DNA from: Candidatus Cellulosilyticum pullistercoris
Lineage (GTDB): Bacteria; Bacillota; Clostridia; Lachnospirales; Cellulosilyticaceae
DNA length: 24,950 bases
Assembly (NCBI GenBank): GCA_018883705.1
Contig: JAHLFQ010000019.1
Location: 1 to 24,950, forward strand
Direction of reading: 5' to 3'
How positions within the stretch are numbered: the stretch's first letter is position 1; each line of letters starts with the position of its first letter. Below the pieces are notes generated by a model. The model did not search any database. It was not told the origin of the DNA and was given only the letters and a program-made list of their open reading frames with translations. Positions 6,602 through 15,117 of this stretch are shown here, piece after piece. A program made the position numbers and the translations under genes.

Positions 6602-6616
6602 AGGGTGGGGTGAAGC

Positions 6617-7054
6617 ATGGCAGAGCAAGGTAAAAATAAATATAATTATCAGTATGAGAGTACAGCAAGAGCTTATATAGAACCGCTTGAACCATTAAAA
6701 GTACCTACACCGTCGGAGACTAAACGAAAAACAAAAGTTGCACCTAAGAAGAAAGCAGATCTAGTTTTTGGTATGCAGATGACAGTATGTGGTGTTATTC
6801 TATTTGTATGTTCTATGTTGTATATCAATAGCTATGCCACACTACGTACTAAACAAAGTGAATTGAATGATTTAAAGAACGAAAAAATTGCAGTTGCTAA
6901 TGCAATTACTAAAGTAGAAGCAGACATAACAAAGAAACTAGATTTAGAATACATTAAACAAAAAGCAATAGATGAGTTAGGAATGAGAAAGCCACTTGCT
7001 CATCAAATTGTTTATATTCAATTACCTGAAAAAAGTTATACATCATATAATTAA
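6617..7054 (+). CDS. ftsL: Cell division protein FtsL (septum formation initiator type)
   Basis: A 145-residue bitopic protein: a cytoplasmic basic N-terminus (KRKTKVAPKKK at about 36-46), one membrane helix (about 50-71), then an extracellular helix of coiled-coil character (TLRTKQSELNDLKNEKIAVANAI, about 75-100 region). The C-terminal part contains ELGMRKPLAHQIVYIQLP. FtsL proteins are poorly conserved, so the call rests on topology, size and position between rsmH and the division PBP, where ftsL is found in Firmicutes. FtsL pairs with FtsB/DivIC and FtsQ/DivIB to activate the FtsW-PBP synthase at the septum. GGGTGGGGTGAAG precedes the ATG and serves as RBS. Confidence 0.85.
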   Translation: MAEQGKNKYNYQYESTARAYIEPLEPLKVPTPSETKRKTKVAPKKKADLVFGMQMTVCGVILFVCSMLYINSYATLRTKQSELNDLKNEKIAVANAITKVEADITKKLDLEYIKQKAIDELGMRKPLAHQIVYIQLPEKSYTSYN

Positions 7055-7070
7055 AAAGTAGGGGGGCACC

Positions 7071-9245
7071 ATGGAAAAGCGAAAGAGAAGGAAACCTAAG
7101 AACACCCTACCACTAAAGACGCGCCTTAACGGGCGTATCTTTTTTGTAGGGATGAGTATGTGTGTAATGATGGGGTTGCTAGGATGGAAAGTCATTGATA
7201 TTACCATCTTTAAAGGGGAGGAATATGCAAAAGGAACACTTGCCAATATGATACAAAGTGAGCGTAGTATTGAGGCACCTAGAGGGACCATTCAAGATAG
7301 AAATGGTAGACCATTAGCAACAAGTTTACGTGCTTATAACGTTATTTTAAGTCCTTATGAAATGTTAAATAATATGGAATCAGATAAGCTGACAGAGGCC
7401 TATGAAGTACTAGCCACAGAATTATCAGGACAAACTGTAGAGGCCATTAAGAAAAAAGTGGAGGCCAACCCTGCTTCTAAGTGGTTACCCTTAGCTCAGA
7501 AGATAGAGTTAGAGGATGAAAAGGTCGAAAAGCTACAAAAATTAGGTGGTGTTACGGTTGAGAAGACCTATATTCGAAGTTATCCAGGCGGTGAGTTAGC
7601 TGCACAACTCTTAGGTTTTTATAATAAAAATGACGAAGGCCAATATGGAATAGAACAACAATATAACGATTACTTAGTAGGACAGGCTGGAAGGGTTTAT
7701 CAGCAGTTTCAACAAGGGGATATTATTACAAAGGAACTGCAAGAACCTAAAGCAGGAGCTACTATTACATTAACCATTGATAAAGTCGTTCAACAGTATG
7801 TTTCAGAAACGATGGAAAAGTACATTAAAGAATATAATCCTACAAGTGCAAGTGCTATTATCATGGAACCTAATACAGGAAAAATTTTAAGTATGTACTC
7901 TTATCCAAGTTTTGATCCTAATACGTATAATGACTTGTCTGTACAGTTAGGAACTAATACTTGGGTGAATATGAAGCAGGAAGAAAAAACAGAGGCATTA
8001 TTAGCTGCTTGGAAAAACTATGCTATTCAATATAACTATGAACCAGGTTCCACTTTTAAACCTTTACTAGTGGCTATGGCTTTAGAAGAAGGTGCCATTA
8101 GTGAATCAGATACTTATAATTGTGTAGGTTATAAACAGGTAGCAGACCGTACTATCCATTGCTGGAAAACATCAGGGCATGGGGTACAAACATTAGGTGA
8201 AGCTTTAGCTAATTCTTGTAATGTTGCCATGATGGAGATTGCGGAGAAGATTGATTATGATACCTTTAAGGAATATATTAATCGCTATGGATTTGGTGAG
8301 AAAACAGGTATTGAACTTGCTGGAGAAGAAACAGGTATTTTACATACTTCATTTGGACCTGTAGAAAGAGCAACTTCATCTATTGGACAGACTTTTACAG
8401 TGACACCTATCCAACTCATTACAGCTTTTTCAACAGTTATAAATGGTGGTTATCTGATGGAGCCTTATGTGGTATCAGAAATCACAAGTTCCAATGGAGA
8501 AAGTTTATTAACCCATAATAGTGTAACAAGAAGGCAAGTTATTTCCTCTAGTGTAGCTGATGCGGTAAGAGTAGATTTGAAAAAAGTTGTAGATGAGGGT
8601 GGAACGGGTACAACAGCATCTATTCCAGGATATAGCATCGGTGGAAAGACAGGAACAGGACAAAAGTTTATAGAAGGAACCACGACTAGGGATCCTAATA
8701 ACTATGTTGTTTCCTTTATGGGATTTGCACCAGTTGAAAATCCACAAGTTGTAGCATTAATCGTTTTTGATAATTTACCAGAGCATACAGGAGTACCTAC
8801 GAAAGCCTTTAAGGAAATGATGGAAAATATTTTCCCTTATCTTGGTATTGAGACGACGACTACAAGTGGAAAAGAAGATGAAAAAACGGCTATTGTACCT
8901 GAAGTAGCAGGAAAAACGCTTTATGATGCAATCAGTCTCTTACAAGCAAAAGGCTTTAGTTATGAAGTTTTAGGAAATGGTATTCAGGTAAATGAACAAT
9001 ATCCTAAGTCTAGCGATGTATGGGGTAAAGGAGATAGTGTTAAATTATATACAACAACTAGTGATCCTGGCTCGCTTAGTGAAGTACCCGATTTAACAGG
9101 AAAAACAATCAAAGAAGCTACGGCTCTTGTTGAAGGAACCTTTACGATTGAAGGAAGTGGAAGTGGCATCATTACAAGTCAAATTCCAGATGCAGGTTTA
9201 AAAATCGAAAAAAATAACAAAATAATTGTACAAACAAGTGAATAA
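7071..9245 (+). CDS. pbpB: Division class B penicillin-binding protein with two PASTA domains (PBP2B/FtsI)
   Basis: This 724-residue transpeptidase cross-links septal peptidoglycan and works with FtsW. It has a basic N-terminus and a membrane anchor (about 22-44), then the dimerisation/pedestal domain with RGTIQDRNGRPLATS. The catalytic domain shows S327-TFK (nucleophile Ser327, Lys330), S382-C-N and K526-TG. Two PASTA domains follow at about 605-665 and 668-724 (VPEVAGKTLYDA and VPDLTGKTIKEA). Two PASTA domains, about 720 residues and the place between ftsL and spoVD match PBP2B of Bacillus subtilis. The RBS is a run of G residues (AGGGGGGCACC) before the ATG. It is the first of two tandem, related PBPs, and all catalytic residues are intact. 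Confidence 0.93.
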   Translation: MEKRKRRKPKNTLPLKTRLNGRIFFVGMSMCVMMGLLGWKVIDITIFKGEEYAKGTLANMIQSERSIEAPRGTIQDRNGRPLATSLRAYNVILSPYEMLNNMESDKLTEAYEVLATELSGQTVEAIKKKVEANPASKWLPLAQKIELEDEKVEKLQKLGGVTVEKTYIRSYPGGELAAQLLGFYNKNDEGQYGIEQQYNDYLVGQAGRVYQQFQQGDIITKELQEPKAGATITLTIDKVVQQYVSETMEKYIKEYNPTSASAIIMEPNTGKILSMYSYPSFDPNTYNDLSVQLGTNTWVNMKQEEKTEALLAAWKNYAIQYNYEPGSTFKPLLVAMALEEGAISESDTYNCVGYKQVADRTIHCWKTSGHGVQTLGEALANSCNVAMMEIAEKIDYDTFKEYINRYGFGEKTGIELAGEETGILHTSFGPVERATSSIGQTFTVTPIQLITAFSTVINGGYLMEPYVVSEITSSNGESLLTHNSVTRRQVISSSVADAVRVDLKKVVDEGGTGTTASIPGYSIGGKTGTGQKFIEGTTTRDPNNYVVSFMGFAPVENPQVVALIVFDNLPEHTGVPTKAFKEMMENIFPYLGIETTTTSGKEDEKTAIVPEVAGKTLYDAISLLQAKGFSYEVLGNGIQVNEQYPKSSDVWGKGDSVKLYTTTSDPGSLSEVPDLTGKTIKEATALVEGTFTIEGSGSGIITSQIPDAGLKIEKNNKIIVQTSE

Positions 9246-9247
9246 TA

Positions 9248-9276
9248 GCATAATGACTCCTCCTTTAAAATAAACT
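9248..9276 (+). promoter_or_regulatory. Candidate SigmaE-type promoter for spoVD
   Basis: GCATAAT (9248-9254) fits the SigmaE -35 pattern at six of seven positions. AATAAACT (9269-9276) lies 14 bases later and partly fits CATACAnT, but it lacks the important first C. spoVD of Bacillus subtilis is SigmaE-dependent. A start near 9283 would fall in the loop of the hairpin at 9256-9305. The match is weak. Confidence 0.3.
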
Positions 9277-9311
9277 TTAGGTAAGACAACTTTAAAGGGA
9301 GGAGTTTTTTT
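9256..9311 (+). terminator. Terminator-like hairpin that contains the spoVD RBS
   Basis: ACTCCTCCTTTAAA (9256-9269) pairs with TTTAAAGGGAGGAGT (9291-9305) as 14 base pairs with a single bulged G (9297). The loop is 21 bases and seven T residues follow (9305-9311). By form it is an intrinsic terminator. Its right arm is also the spoVD Shine-Dalgarno sequence, and the ATG begins directly after the T-run. It should block spoVD expression from read-through transcripts, either by termination or by hiding the RBS. Confidence 0.72.
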
Positions 9312-11261
9312 ATGCAAAATCAGGTTTCTCTTCGACTTAAGAGAAGAATATTTATTTTAATGATAGGCTTCATAGCAGGCATTCTCATGATGGGTACTAG
9401 ATTAGGCTATGTGCAGATTGTTGAAGGTCAAAAATTACAAACACTTGCTAAAGAGCAACAAACAAGAAATCGTACGATTGCACCAACTAGAGGGAACATC
9501 TATGATAGGAATCTAAACGTACTTGCAAAGAGTGCCTCGGTAGCTACAATTGGAGTTGTCCATGCTCAGGTAGAAGACCCCGAGCGTGTTGCAAAGGTGC
9601 TATCGGAACATCTTAATATGGACTATGAAGAAGTTTACAAAAAGGTAACTAAGGTAGTCGCATTTGTACGTATTGCAACAAAGGTAGATAAGCAAATTGC
9701 AGATGAGATTAGGGCACTTGATTTACCGGGGGTAAAGGTGGATGAAGACTCTAAAAGATATTATCCTTTTAATACTCTTGCTTCACAGACATTAGGTTTT
9801 GTAGGGAAAGACAATCAGGGGATTATAGGACTAGAGGTTAAATATGATAGCTATTTAAAAGGTACACCAGGTAAGATACTTATGGAGACAAATGGTAAAG
9901 GCCAAAGACGAGAAGAAGAAGTTGAAGTACGTATAGATCCTATTAATGGTAATCATTTGGTTACAACACTTGATTTAACCCTTCAAGAATATGCAGAACA
10001 AGCGATTGAAAAGGCAGTAGAGATGAAAGGAGCTAAACGAGGCGCTATTATTATGATGAATCCACAAAATGGTGAGATTTATGCCTTAGCTACAAAGCCT
10101 GACTTTAATTTAAATGATCCTTTTACCATTAATGATGAAGCACTTGCTAATAGTTGGGAGTTATATTCTAGTACAGAAAAGCAAAACTACTTAAATCAAA
10201 TGTGGCGTAACTTTACGATTAATGATACCTATGAGCCTGGATCTACATTTAAAATATTTACTTCTGCTATGGGCCTTGAAGAAGGGGTAGTAGATGAAAA
10301 TAGTCAGTTTAATTGTAGTGGAAGTCGAACCGTTGCAGGTAGAACCATTAAATGCTGGAGGAGTCCACGCTCACATGGAGCTGAAACTTTTGTACAAGGT
10401 GTACAGAACTCTTGTAATCCAGTTTTTATGGAAGTAGCAGAGAGAATAGGTGCAAGTAAATTTTATGACTATATGATTAAATTTGGATTTAAGTCTAAAA
10501 CAAACATAGATTTACCGGGTGAAGCCGTTGGTATTTTACATAATAAAAATAATATTGGTCCTGTTGAGCTTGCAACGATGTCTTTTGGACAGTCTTTTCA
10601 GATTACACCTATGCAGCTTCTTTCAGCAGGTGCCGCAGCCGTTAATGGTGGTTATAAAGTCACACCTCATTTTGGAAAAGAGATTATTGATGATGCAGGG
10701 AATGTAATTACAACCTTTGAATACGATAAAGGTGAGCAGATTATATCTACAGAAACGAGTGAACGATTAAAGAAAATATTAGAAAGTGTTGTGTCAGAAG
10801 GAGGCGGTAAAAAAGCTTACATACCGGGCTATCGTATTGGTGGAAAAACTGCCACATCACAAAAACTTCCTAGAGGTTCTGGTAAATATACAGCATCCTT
10901 CTTAGCTTTTGCACCAGCAGAGGACCCCGTACTTATGGCACTTGTTATCATAGATGAACCTCAAGGGACTTATTATGGTGGTACCATTGCAGGACCCGTT
11001 ATGAAAGAGATTTTAGCAAATGCCCTTCCTTATTTAGGTGTTGAACCTGATTACTCAGAAGAAGAATTACAGAAAGAAGAAGTACAAAAAATAGAGGTGC
11101 CAGATTTTAGGGGACTAACCCTTACAGAAGCTAAGAAACGTGCCCAAGAGGTGGGGATTGCAGTTGATGTTCAAGGGGAAGGAAAAACAATTACCTCTCA
11201 ATTTCCGCTAGCTGGAGAGACGGTGAATAAGACAACAAAAATAATCCTATATACGCAGTAG
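9312..11261 (+). CDS. spoVD: Sporulation-specific class B PBP SpoVD (one PASTA domain)
   Basis: This 649-residue transpeptidase probably builds spore cortex with a SpoVE-type SEDS partner. It has a short basic N-terminus, a membrane anchor (about 12-33) and a pedestal domain with RGNIYDRNLNVLA. The catalytic domain shows S311-TFK (Ser311, Lys314) and S367-C-N. The third motif is K512-T-A rather than KTG. One C-terminal PASTA domain lies at about 593-649 (VPDFRGLTLTEAKK). Length, single PASTA and position after pbpB match SpoVD of Bacillus subtilis (646 residues). From memory, the KTA form is seen in clostridial SpoVD proteins, so I do not read it as inactivation. The RBS GGGAGGAG lies in a hairpin, which suggests expression separate from pbpB. 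Confidence 0.88.
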   Translation: MQNQVSLRLKRRIFILMIGFIAGILMMGTRLGYVQIVEGQKLQTLAKEQQTRNRTIAPTRGNIYDRNLNVLAKSASVATIGVVHAQVEDPERVAKVLSEHLNMDYEEVYKKVTKVVAFVRIATKVDKQIADEIRALDLPGVKVDEDSKRYYPFNTLASQTLGFVGKDNQGIIGLEVKYDSYLKGTPGKILMETNGKGQRREEEVEVRIDPINGNHLVTTLDLTLQEYAEQAIEKAVEMKGAKRGAIIMMNPQNGEIYALATKPDFNLNDPFTINDEALANSWELYSSTEKQNYLNQMWRNFTINDTYEPGSTFKIFTSAMGLEEGVVDENSQFNCSGSRTVAGRTIKCWRSPRSHGAETFVQGVQNSCNPVFMEVAERIGASKFYDYMIKFGFKSKTNIDLPGEAVGILHNKNNIGPVELATMSFGQSFQITPMQLLSAGAAAVNGGYKVTPHFGKEIIDDAGNVITTFEYDKGEQIISTETSERLKKILESVVSEGGGKKAYIPGYRIGGKTATSQKLPRGSGKYTASFLAFAPAEDPVLMALVIIDEPQGTYYGGTIAGPVMKEILANALPYLGVEPDYSEEELQKEEVQKIEVPDFRGLTLTEAKKRAQEVGIAVDVQGEGKTITSQFPLAGETVNKTTKIILYTQ

Positions 11262-11285
11262 ATAGCTTTTTTATCTGAAGCTATC
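11261..11285 (+). promoter_or_regulatory. Short hairpin between spoVD and murE
   Basis: GATAGCTT (11261-11268) and AAGCTATC (11278-11285) form an 8 bp stem with a nine-base loop directly after the spoVD stop codon. T residues lie in the loop rather than after the stem, so it is at best a poor terminator. It may act as a 3' end stabiliser. Confidence 0.4.
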
Positions 11286-11286
11286 G

Positions 11287-11295
11287 TGCTATAAT
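11287..11295 (+). promoter_or_regulatory. Extended -10 promoter for murE
   Basis: TGCTATAAT gives a perfect -10 hexamer (11290-11295) with the extended TGn element; no good -35 is present 16-18 bases upstream. It sits 28 bases before the murE ATG and could supply vegetative transcription of the mur genes independently of the spoVD region. Confidence 0.45.
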
Positions 11296-11322
11296 AACAA
11301 AGGATATTAAAGGAGGGTTACC

Positions 11323-12774
11323 ATGAAACTAAATGAGTTATTAATAGGATTAGATTACAAATGTATAAAAGGTAACATAGATCAAGAAGTAGATCAGATT
11401 ATATATGACTCACGTATTAAAACTAAAGGTGGGTTATTTATTGCTATAGAAGGATTTCAAACAGATGGTCATAAATATGTTGAAGCAGCTATAGAAAATG
11501 GTGCAAACGTAGTACTTGTTCAAAAACCAGTAGAAGTAAATCATAGAGATGTGACCATTATTCAGACAGCTGACACGAGACTTGCAATGGCAGTAGTAGC
11601 TAGTAATGCCTATGGCAATCCATCTCAGGCATTTGAATTAGTGGGGGTTACCGGAACGAATGGTAAAACAAGTATTACCTTTTTACTAGGCCAACTTTTA
11701 GAAGCTTATCATAAAAAGGTAGGAATCATTGGTACCATTGAAAATCGAATTGGTGAGCAAATCTTAAAAGCTGAACGTACAACACCTGAATCATTAGACC
11801 TCCAACGCCTTTTTAGAAAAATGGCTGATGAATCCGTAGATGTGGCACTTATGGAAGTTTCTTCTCATGCCTTAGAACTTAAAAGAACGTTTGGTTCTAA
11901 GTTTAAGGTAGGTATTTTTACAAATCTTACACAAGATCACTTAGACTTTCATAAGACAATGAAAAATTATGCAAAAGCTAAAGCAAAACTTTTTAAATGT
12001 TGTGAAACTGGAATTGTAAATGTAGATAGTCCATATATTGATTCTATTACAGATGAAGCAACTTGTAAGCTAGTAACTTATGGGATTGAAAAAGCAGCAG
12101 ATTATCATGCAAGTGACATTATGATTTCAGCAGCAGGTGTAACCTATACGCTATCTTGCCCAGAAGGTCAGTTTAAAGTAAGTGTACCTATTCCAGGTAA
12201 ATTTACAGTATATAATACCCTAGCAGTTATTGCAGCAGCAAGAAGTTTAGAACTTCCTATGGCACATATTATTAAAGCTTTAGAAGAAGTACATGGTGTA
12301 CCTGGGCGTGTACAATCTTTTACTTCTAAGAATGGATACAGTGTTTTAGTAGACTATGCACATACGCCAGATGGACTAGAAAATGTTTTATCGACTATTA
12401 AAGAATTTGCTAAGGGACGTATCATTACTGTTTTTGGCTGTGGTGGAGACAGAGATAGAACAAAAAGACCTATTATGGGACGTATTGCTGCAAAATATTC
12501 AGACCATGTGATTATTACATCGGATAATCCAAGAACAGAAGATCCTTTCCAAATTCTTGATGAAGTAGAAGTAGGCGTTAAAGAGATTACTGTAAATTAT
12601 GATAAAGTTGAAAACAGGGAAACAGCTATTCAAGAGGCATTAAAAGAAGCTAACAAAGATGATGTTGTTTTAATTGCAGGTAAGGGACATGAAAATTATC
12701 AAATACTAAAAGATCGCATCATTCATTTTGATGACTGTGAAGTGGTAAAAGCCTATTTACAGGAGGAAAAATAA
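11323..12774 (+). CDS. murE: UDP-MurNAc-L-Ala-D-Glu:meso-diaminopimelate ligase
   Basis: MurE adds the third amino acid of the stem peptide in the cytoplasm, using ATP. The sequence shows the N-terminal UDP-MurNAc-binding domain with DSRIKTKGGLFIAIEG (about 29-44), the ATP loop GVTGTNGKTS (about 108-117) and TTPESLDLQ. These are followed by EVSSHALEL and the C-terminal substrate motif SDNPRTEDP (about 400-408). The DNPR form marks meso-diaminopimelate ligases, unlike L-lysine ligases, so the organism should have DAP-type peptidoglycan. A strong AAAGGAGGG RBS precedes the ATG. The stop codon shares one base with the murF start, indicating translational coupling. Length 483 is normal. Confidence 0.96.
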   Translation: MKLNELLIGLDYKCIKGNIDQEVDQIIYDSRIKTKGGLFIAIEGFQTDGHKYVEAAIENGANVVLVQKPVEVNHRDVTIIQTADTRLAMAVVASNAYGNPSQAFELVGVTGTNGKTSITFLLGQLLEAYHKKVGIIGTIENRIGEQILKAERTTPESLDLQRLFRKMADESVDVALMEVSSHALELKRTFGSKFKVGIFTNLTQDHLDFHKTMKNYAKAKAKLFKCCETGIVNVDSPYIDSITDEATCKLVTYGIEKAADYHASDIMISAAGVTYTLSCPEGQFKVSVPIPGKFTVYNTLAVIAAARSLELPMAHIIKALEEVHGVPGRVQSFTSKNGYSVLVDYAHTPDGLENVLSTIKEFAKGRIITVFGCGGDRDRTKRPIMGRIAAKYSDHVIITSDNPRTEDPFQILDEVEVGVKEITVNYDKVENRETAIQEALKEANKDDVVLIAGKGHENYQILKDRIIHFDDCEVVKAYLQEEK

Positions 12775-14150
12775 TGAAACTAAGTATAGAAGAAATCGTA
12801 GGTGCGGTTAATGGGAAACTTTTGAATCCACTAGCAAATGATTCATCCTTATGTATAGAGCATATTACAACAGATTCAAGAAAGCATATGGAAAAGGGAT
12901 TATTTATTCCATTAAAAGGGGAACGTTTTGACGGTCATGATTTTATAGGTAGTGTATATGATAAAGGGGCTATTGCAACCTTAACCATGAATGAAGAAGT
13001 TGTAGATGAAAGAATGGCTACTATTTTAGTAAAAGATACAAAGATGGCACTACTTGATTTGGGATGCTTTTACAGAAAACAGTTTCAAATTCCTGTCATT
13101 GGTATTACAGGGAGTGTAGGAAAGACAAGTACAAAAGAAATGATTTCTGCTGTACTTAGTGGTAAATGGAATGTGCACAAAACAGAGGGGAATTTTAATA
13201 ATGAAATAGGTCTTCCCCTTACATTGTTTAATATCAACACCTTACATGAAGCAGCGGTTATTGAAATGGGAATGAATCACTTTGGTGAGATTCATAACTT
13301 GACATGCAGCGCATTACCAGATGTAGCAGTCATAACCAACGTAGGAACCTCTCATATTGAGAATCTAGGTAGTAGAGAAGGAATTTTAAAGGCAAAGCTA
13401 GAGATACTCGATGGACTTCATGAAGAGGGATTACTAGTTATTAATGGTGATAATGATCTATTAAGTACGCTAAATGATTTGCCTGTTAAGTCTATTTCTT
13501 ATGGACTTATGCCAACGAATGATTATTGGGCAAAAGACATTCATAGTGAAGGAGAATATACACTAGCAACCGTAATAAGTCCAAAGCAAACCTATCAAAT
13601 TCGGATTAAGGCACTAGGTGAGCATATGGTATATAACACCCTTGCAGCTATTGCAGTAGCCGAACATTTTGGGTTAACAGAAGAGGAAGTTATGAATGGC
13701 ATTGCTAGCTATGAACCTGCAAAAATGCGCATGCATATTACAACACTTGATAGCGGATTAACGATTATTGATGATACGTATAATGCAAGTCCAGATTCTA
13801 TGCAAGCAGCACTTAAAGTGTTGCGCGATTATGATGCAAAAGGGAGAAAGGTAGCTATACTTGGTGATATGTTTGAAATGGGAGAGTTTGCCCCTAAATT
13901 ACATCAAGAAGTAGGGCAGTTTGCAGCTGAGATGGCTATAGATGTACTTATTGCGATTGGTGACCTTGCAAAGCACATTTACGAAGGCTATAAGAGAAAG
14001 AGTACAAAAGATGCTCATTATTTTGAAACAAAAGAAGCTTTTATTGAGAACTTAATGCATGTGATTCAAAAAGAAGATTGTGTATTACTAAAGGCATCTC
14101 GTGGGATGCATTTTGAAGCTCTAATAGAAGAGGTAGGAAAGGTGAAGTAA
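12774..14150 (+). CDS. murF: UDP-MurNAc-tripeptide:D-alanyl-D-alanine ligase
   Basis: MurF adds D-Ala-D-Ala to complete the UDP-MurNAc-pentapeptide. Motifs visible are TTDSRKHMEKGLFIPLKGERFDGH in two adjoining blocks near the N-terminus, the ATP loop GITGSVGKTSTKE (about 109-121), and NFNNEIGLPLTLF. Further motifs are EMGMNHFGEI, NVGTSHIENLGS and DDTYNASPDSM near residue 337. The ATG overlaps the murE stop (TAATG), and an AGGAGG at the murE end serves as RBS. In Bacillus subtilis murF lies elsewhere; a murE-murF pair within the dcw cluster is common in other Firmicutes and in proteobacteria. Length 458 is usual. Confidence 0.96.
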   Translation: MKLSIEEIVGAVNGKLLNPLANDSSLCIEHITTDSRKHMEKGLFIPLKGERFDGHDFIGSVYDKGAIATLTMNEEVVDERMATILVKDTKMALLDLGCFYRKQFQIPVIGITGSVGKTSTKEMISAVLSGKWNVHKTEGNFNNEIGLPLTLFNINTLHEAAVIEMGMNHFGEIHNLTCSALPDVAVITNVGTSHIENLGSREGILKAKLEILDGLHEEGLLVINGDNDLLSTLNDLPVKSISYGLMPTNDYWAKDIHSEGEYTLATVISPKQTYQIRIKALGEHMVYNTLAAIAVAEHFGLTEEEVMNGIASYEPAKMRMHITTLDSGLTIIDDTYNASPDSMQAALKVLRDYDAKGRKVAILGDMFEMGEFAPKLHQEVGQFAAEMAIDVLIAIGDLAKHIYEGYKRKSTKDAHYFETKEAFIENLMHVIQKEDCVLLKASRGMHFEALIEEVGKVK

Positions 14151-14151
14151 G

Positions 14152-15105
14152 ATGAAAAATGAAGCAGTTTATGCAATACTTATTGCATTCTTTTTAAATA
14201 TTGTAATTAGTCCATTTGCAATTCCCTTATTGCATAAGTTGAAATTTGGTCAAAATGTAAGGGATGACGGACCTAATTCTCATTTAAAAAAAGCAGGTAC
14301 GCCAACTATGGGTGGTATTATTATTTTAGCTAGTATTATTATAACTACACTATTTTTTGTGGTGGGAAATCGCGAAGTACAAACAGTCTTGTTTGTAACA
14401 GTTGGATTTGGAGTCATTGGCTTCTTAGATGATTACATTAAGGTTGTCAAAAAACGTTCACTTGGACTGACACCTATGCAAAAGATTATTGCTCAGTTAA
14501 TTGTAACTTGTATTTTTGCTTATTTATTATCAAGCTATGTTGGACTGGATACGGCCATCATTATTCCATTCACAGGTGGGAAGACTTGGGATATGGGACT
14601 CATTTTCTGGCCATTTTTAGTCTTTGTAGTACTTGCCGTTGTTAATGCAGTTAATCTTACAGATGGTGTAGATGGTTTAGCTTCTAGTGTGACTGTACTC
14701 GTTGCGACCTTCTTTGCAGCAGTTGCTATGAGTATACAAAGTGCAGCAGTACCTATTGCAGCTGCAACTGTAGGAAGTTTGTTAGGTTTCTTACTGTTTA
14801 ATAGCTATCCTGCAAAAGTATTTATGGGAGATACAGGATCACTTGCTTTAGGAGGCTTTGTTGTAGCCATAGCTTTTGTACTTAAAATGCCATTATTTAT
14901 ATTAATTGTTGGAATTATTTATGTAGCAGAAAATGTATCTGTTATTTTACAAGTCGCTTACTTTAAAAGAACAAAGAAGAGATTATTTAGAATGGCGCCG
15001 ATTCATCACCATTTTGAATTAGGTGGCTGGCCTGAAACAAAGGTTGTTACAATCTTTTCTATTATCACAGCTATTATGTGCTTAGTGGGACTCATTGCAC
15101 TATAA
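14152..15105 (+). CDS. mraY: Phospho-MurNAc-pentapeptide translocase (lipid I synthase)
   Basis: MraY joins phospho-MurNAc-pentapeptide to undecaprenyl phosphate in the membrane, forming lipid I. The sequence has about ten hydrophobic helices. The conserved cytoplasmic motifs are DDGPNSHLKKAGTPTMGG (about 38-55), DDYIKVVKKRSLGL with the paired aspartates (about 97-110), NAVNLTDGVDGLA (about 171-183), MGDTGSLALGG and the histidine motif APIHHHFE (about 282-289). The ATG follows the murF stop by one base and is probably translated by coupling, with a weak GGAAAGG upstream. Length 317 fits the family (324 in Bacillus subtilis). Confidence 0.97.
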   Translation: MKNEAVYAILIAFFLNIVISPFAIPLLHKLKFGQNVRDDGPNSHLKKAGTPTMGGIIILASIIITTLFFVVGNREVQTVLFVTVGFGVIGFLDDYIKVVKKRSLGLTPMQKIIAQLIVTCIFAYLLSSYVGLDTAIIIPFTGGKTWDMGLIFWPFLVFVVLAVVNAVNLTDGVDGLASSVTVLVATFFAAVAMSIQSAAVPIAAATVGSLLGFLLFNSYPAKVFMGDTGSLALGGFVVAIAFVLKMPLFILIVGIIYVAENVSVILQVAYFKRTKKRLFRMAPIHHHFELGGWPETKVVTIFSIITAIMCLVGLIAL

Positions 15106-15117
15106 GGAGGAATTAAA

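Noticed and set aside
6605..6615. GTGGGGTGAAG before ftsL is identical to 11 bases in the mraZ leader (5139-5149), suggesting a second MraZ site.
   Set aside because: Only one unit is present, with no 10 bp neighbours matching AAGTGGG. The shared string overlaps the Shine-Dalgarno of ftsL and is explained by RBS function.
7071..11261. Tandem PBP genes considered as a recent duplication.
   Set aside because: They differ in length, PASTA number and active-site boxes, and the same pbpB-spoVD pair is standard in Bacillus, so the duplication is ancient.
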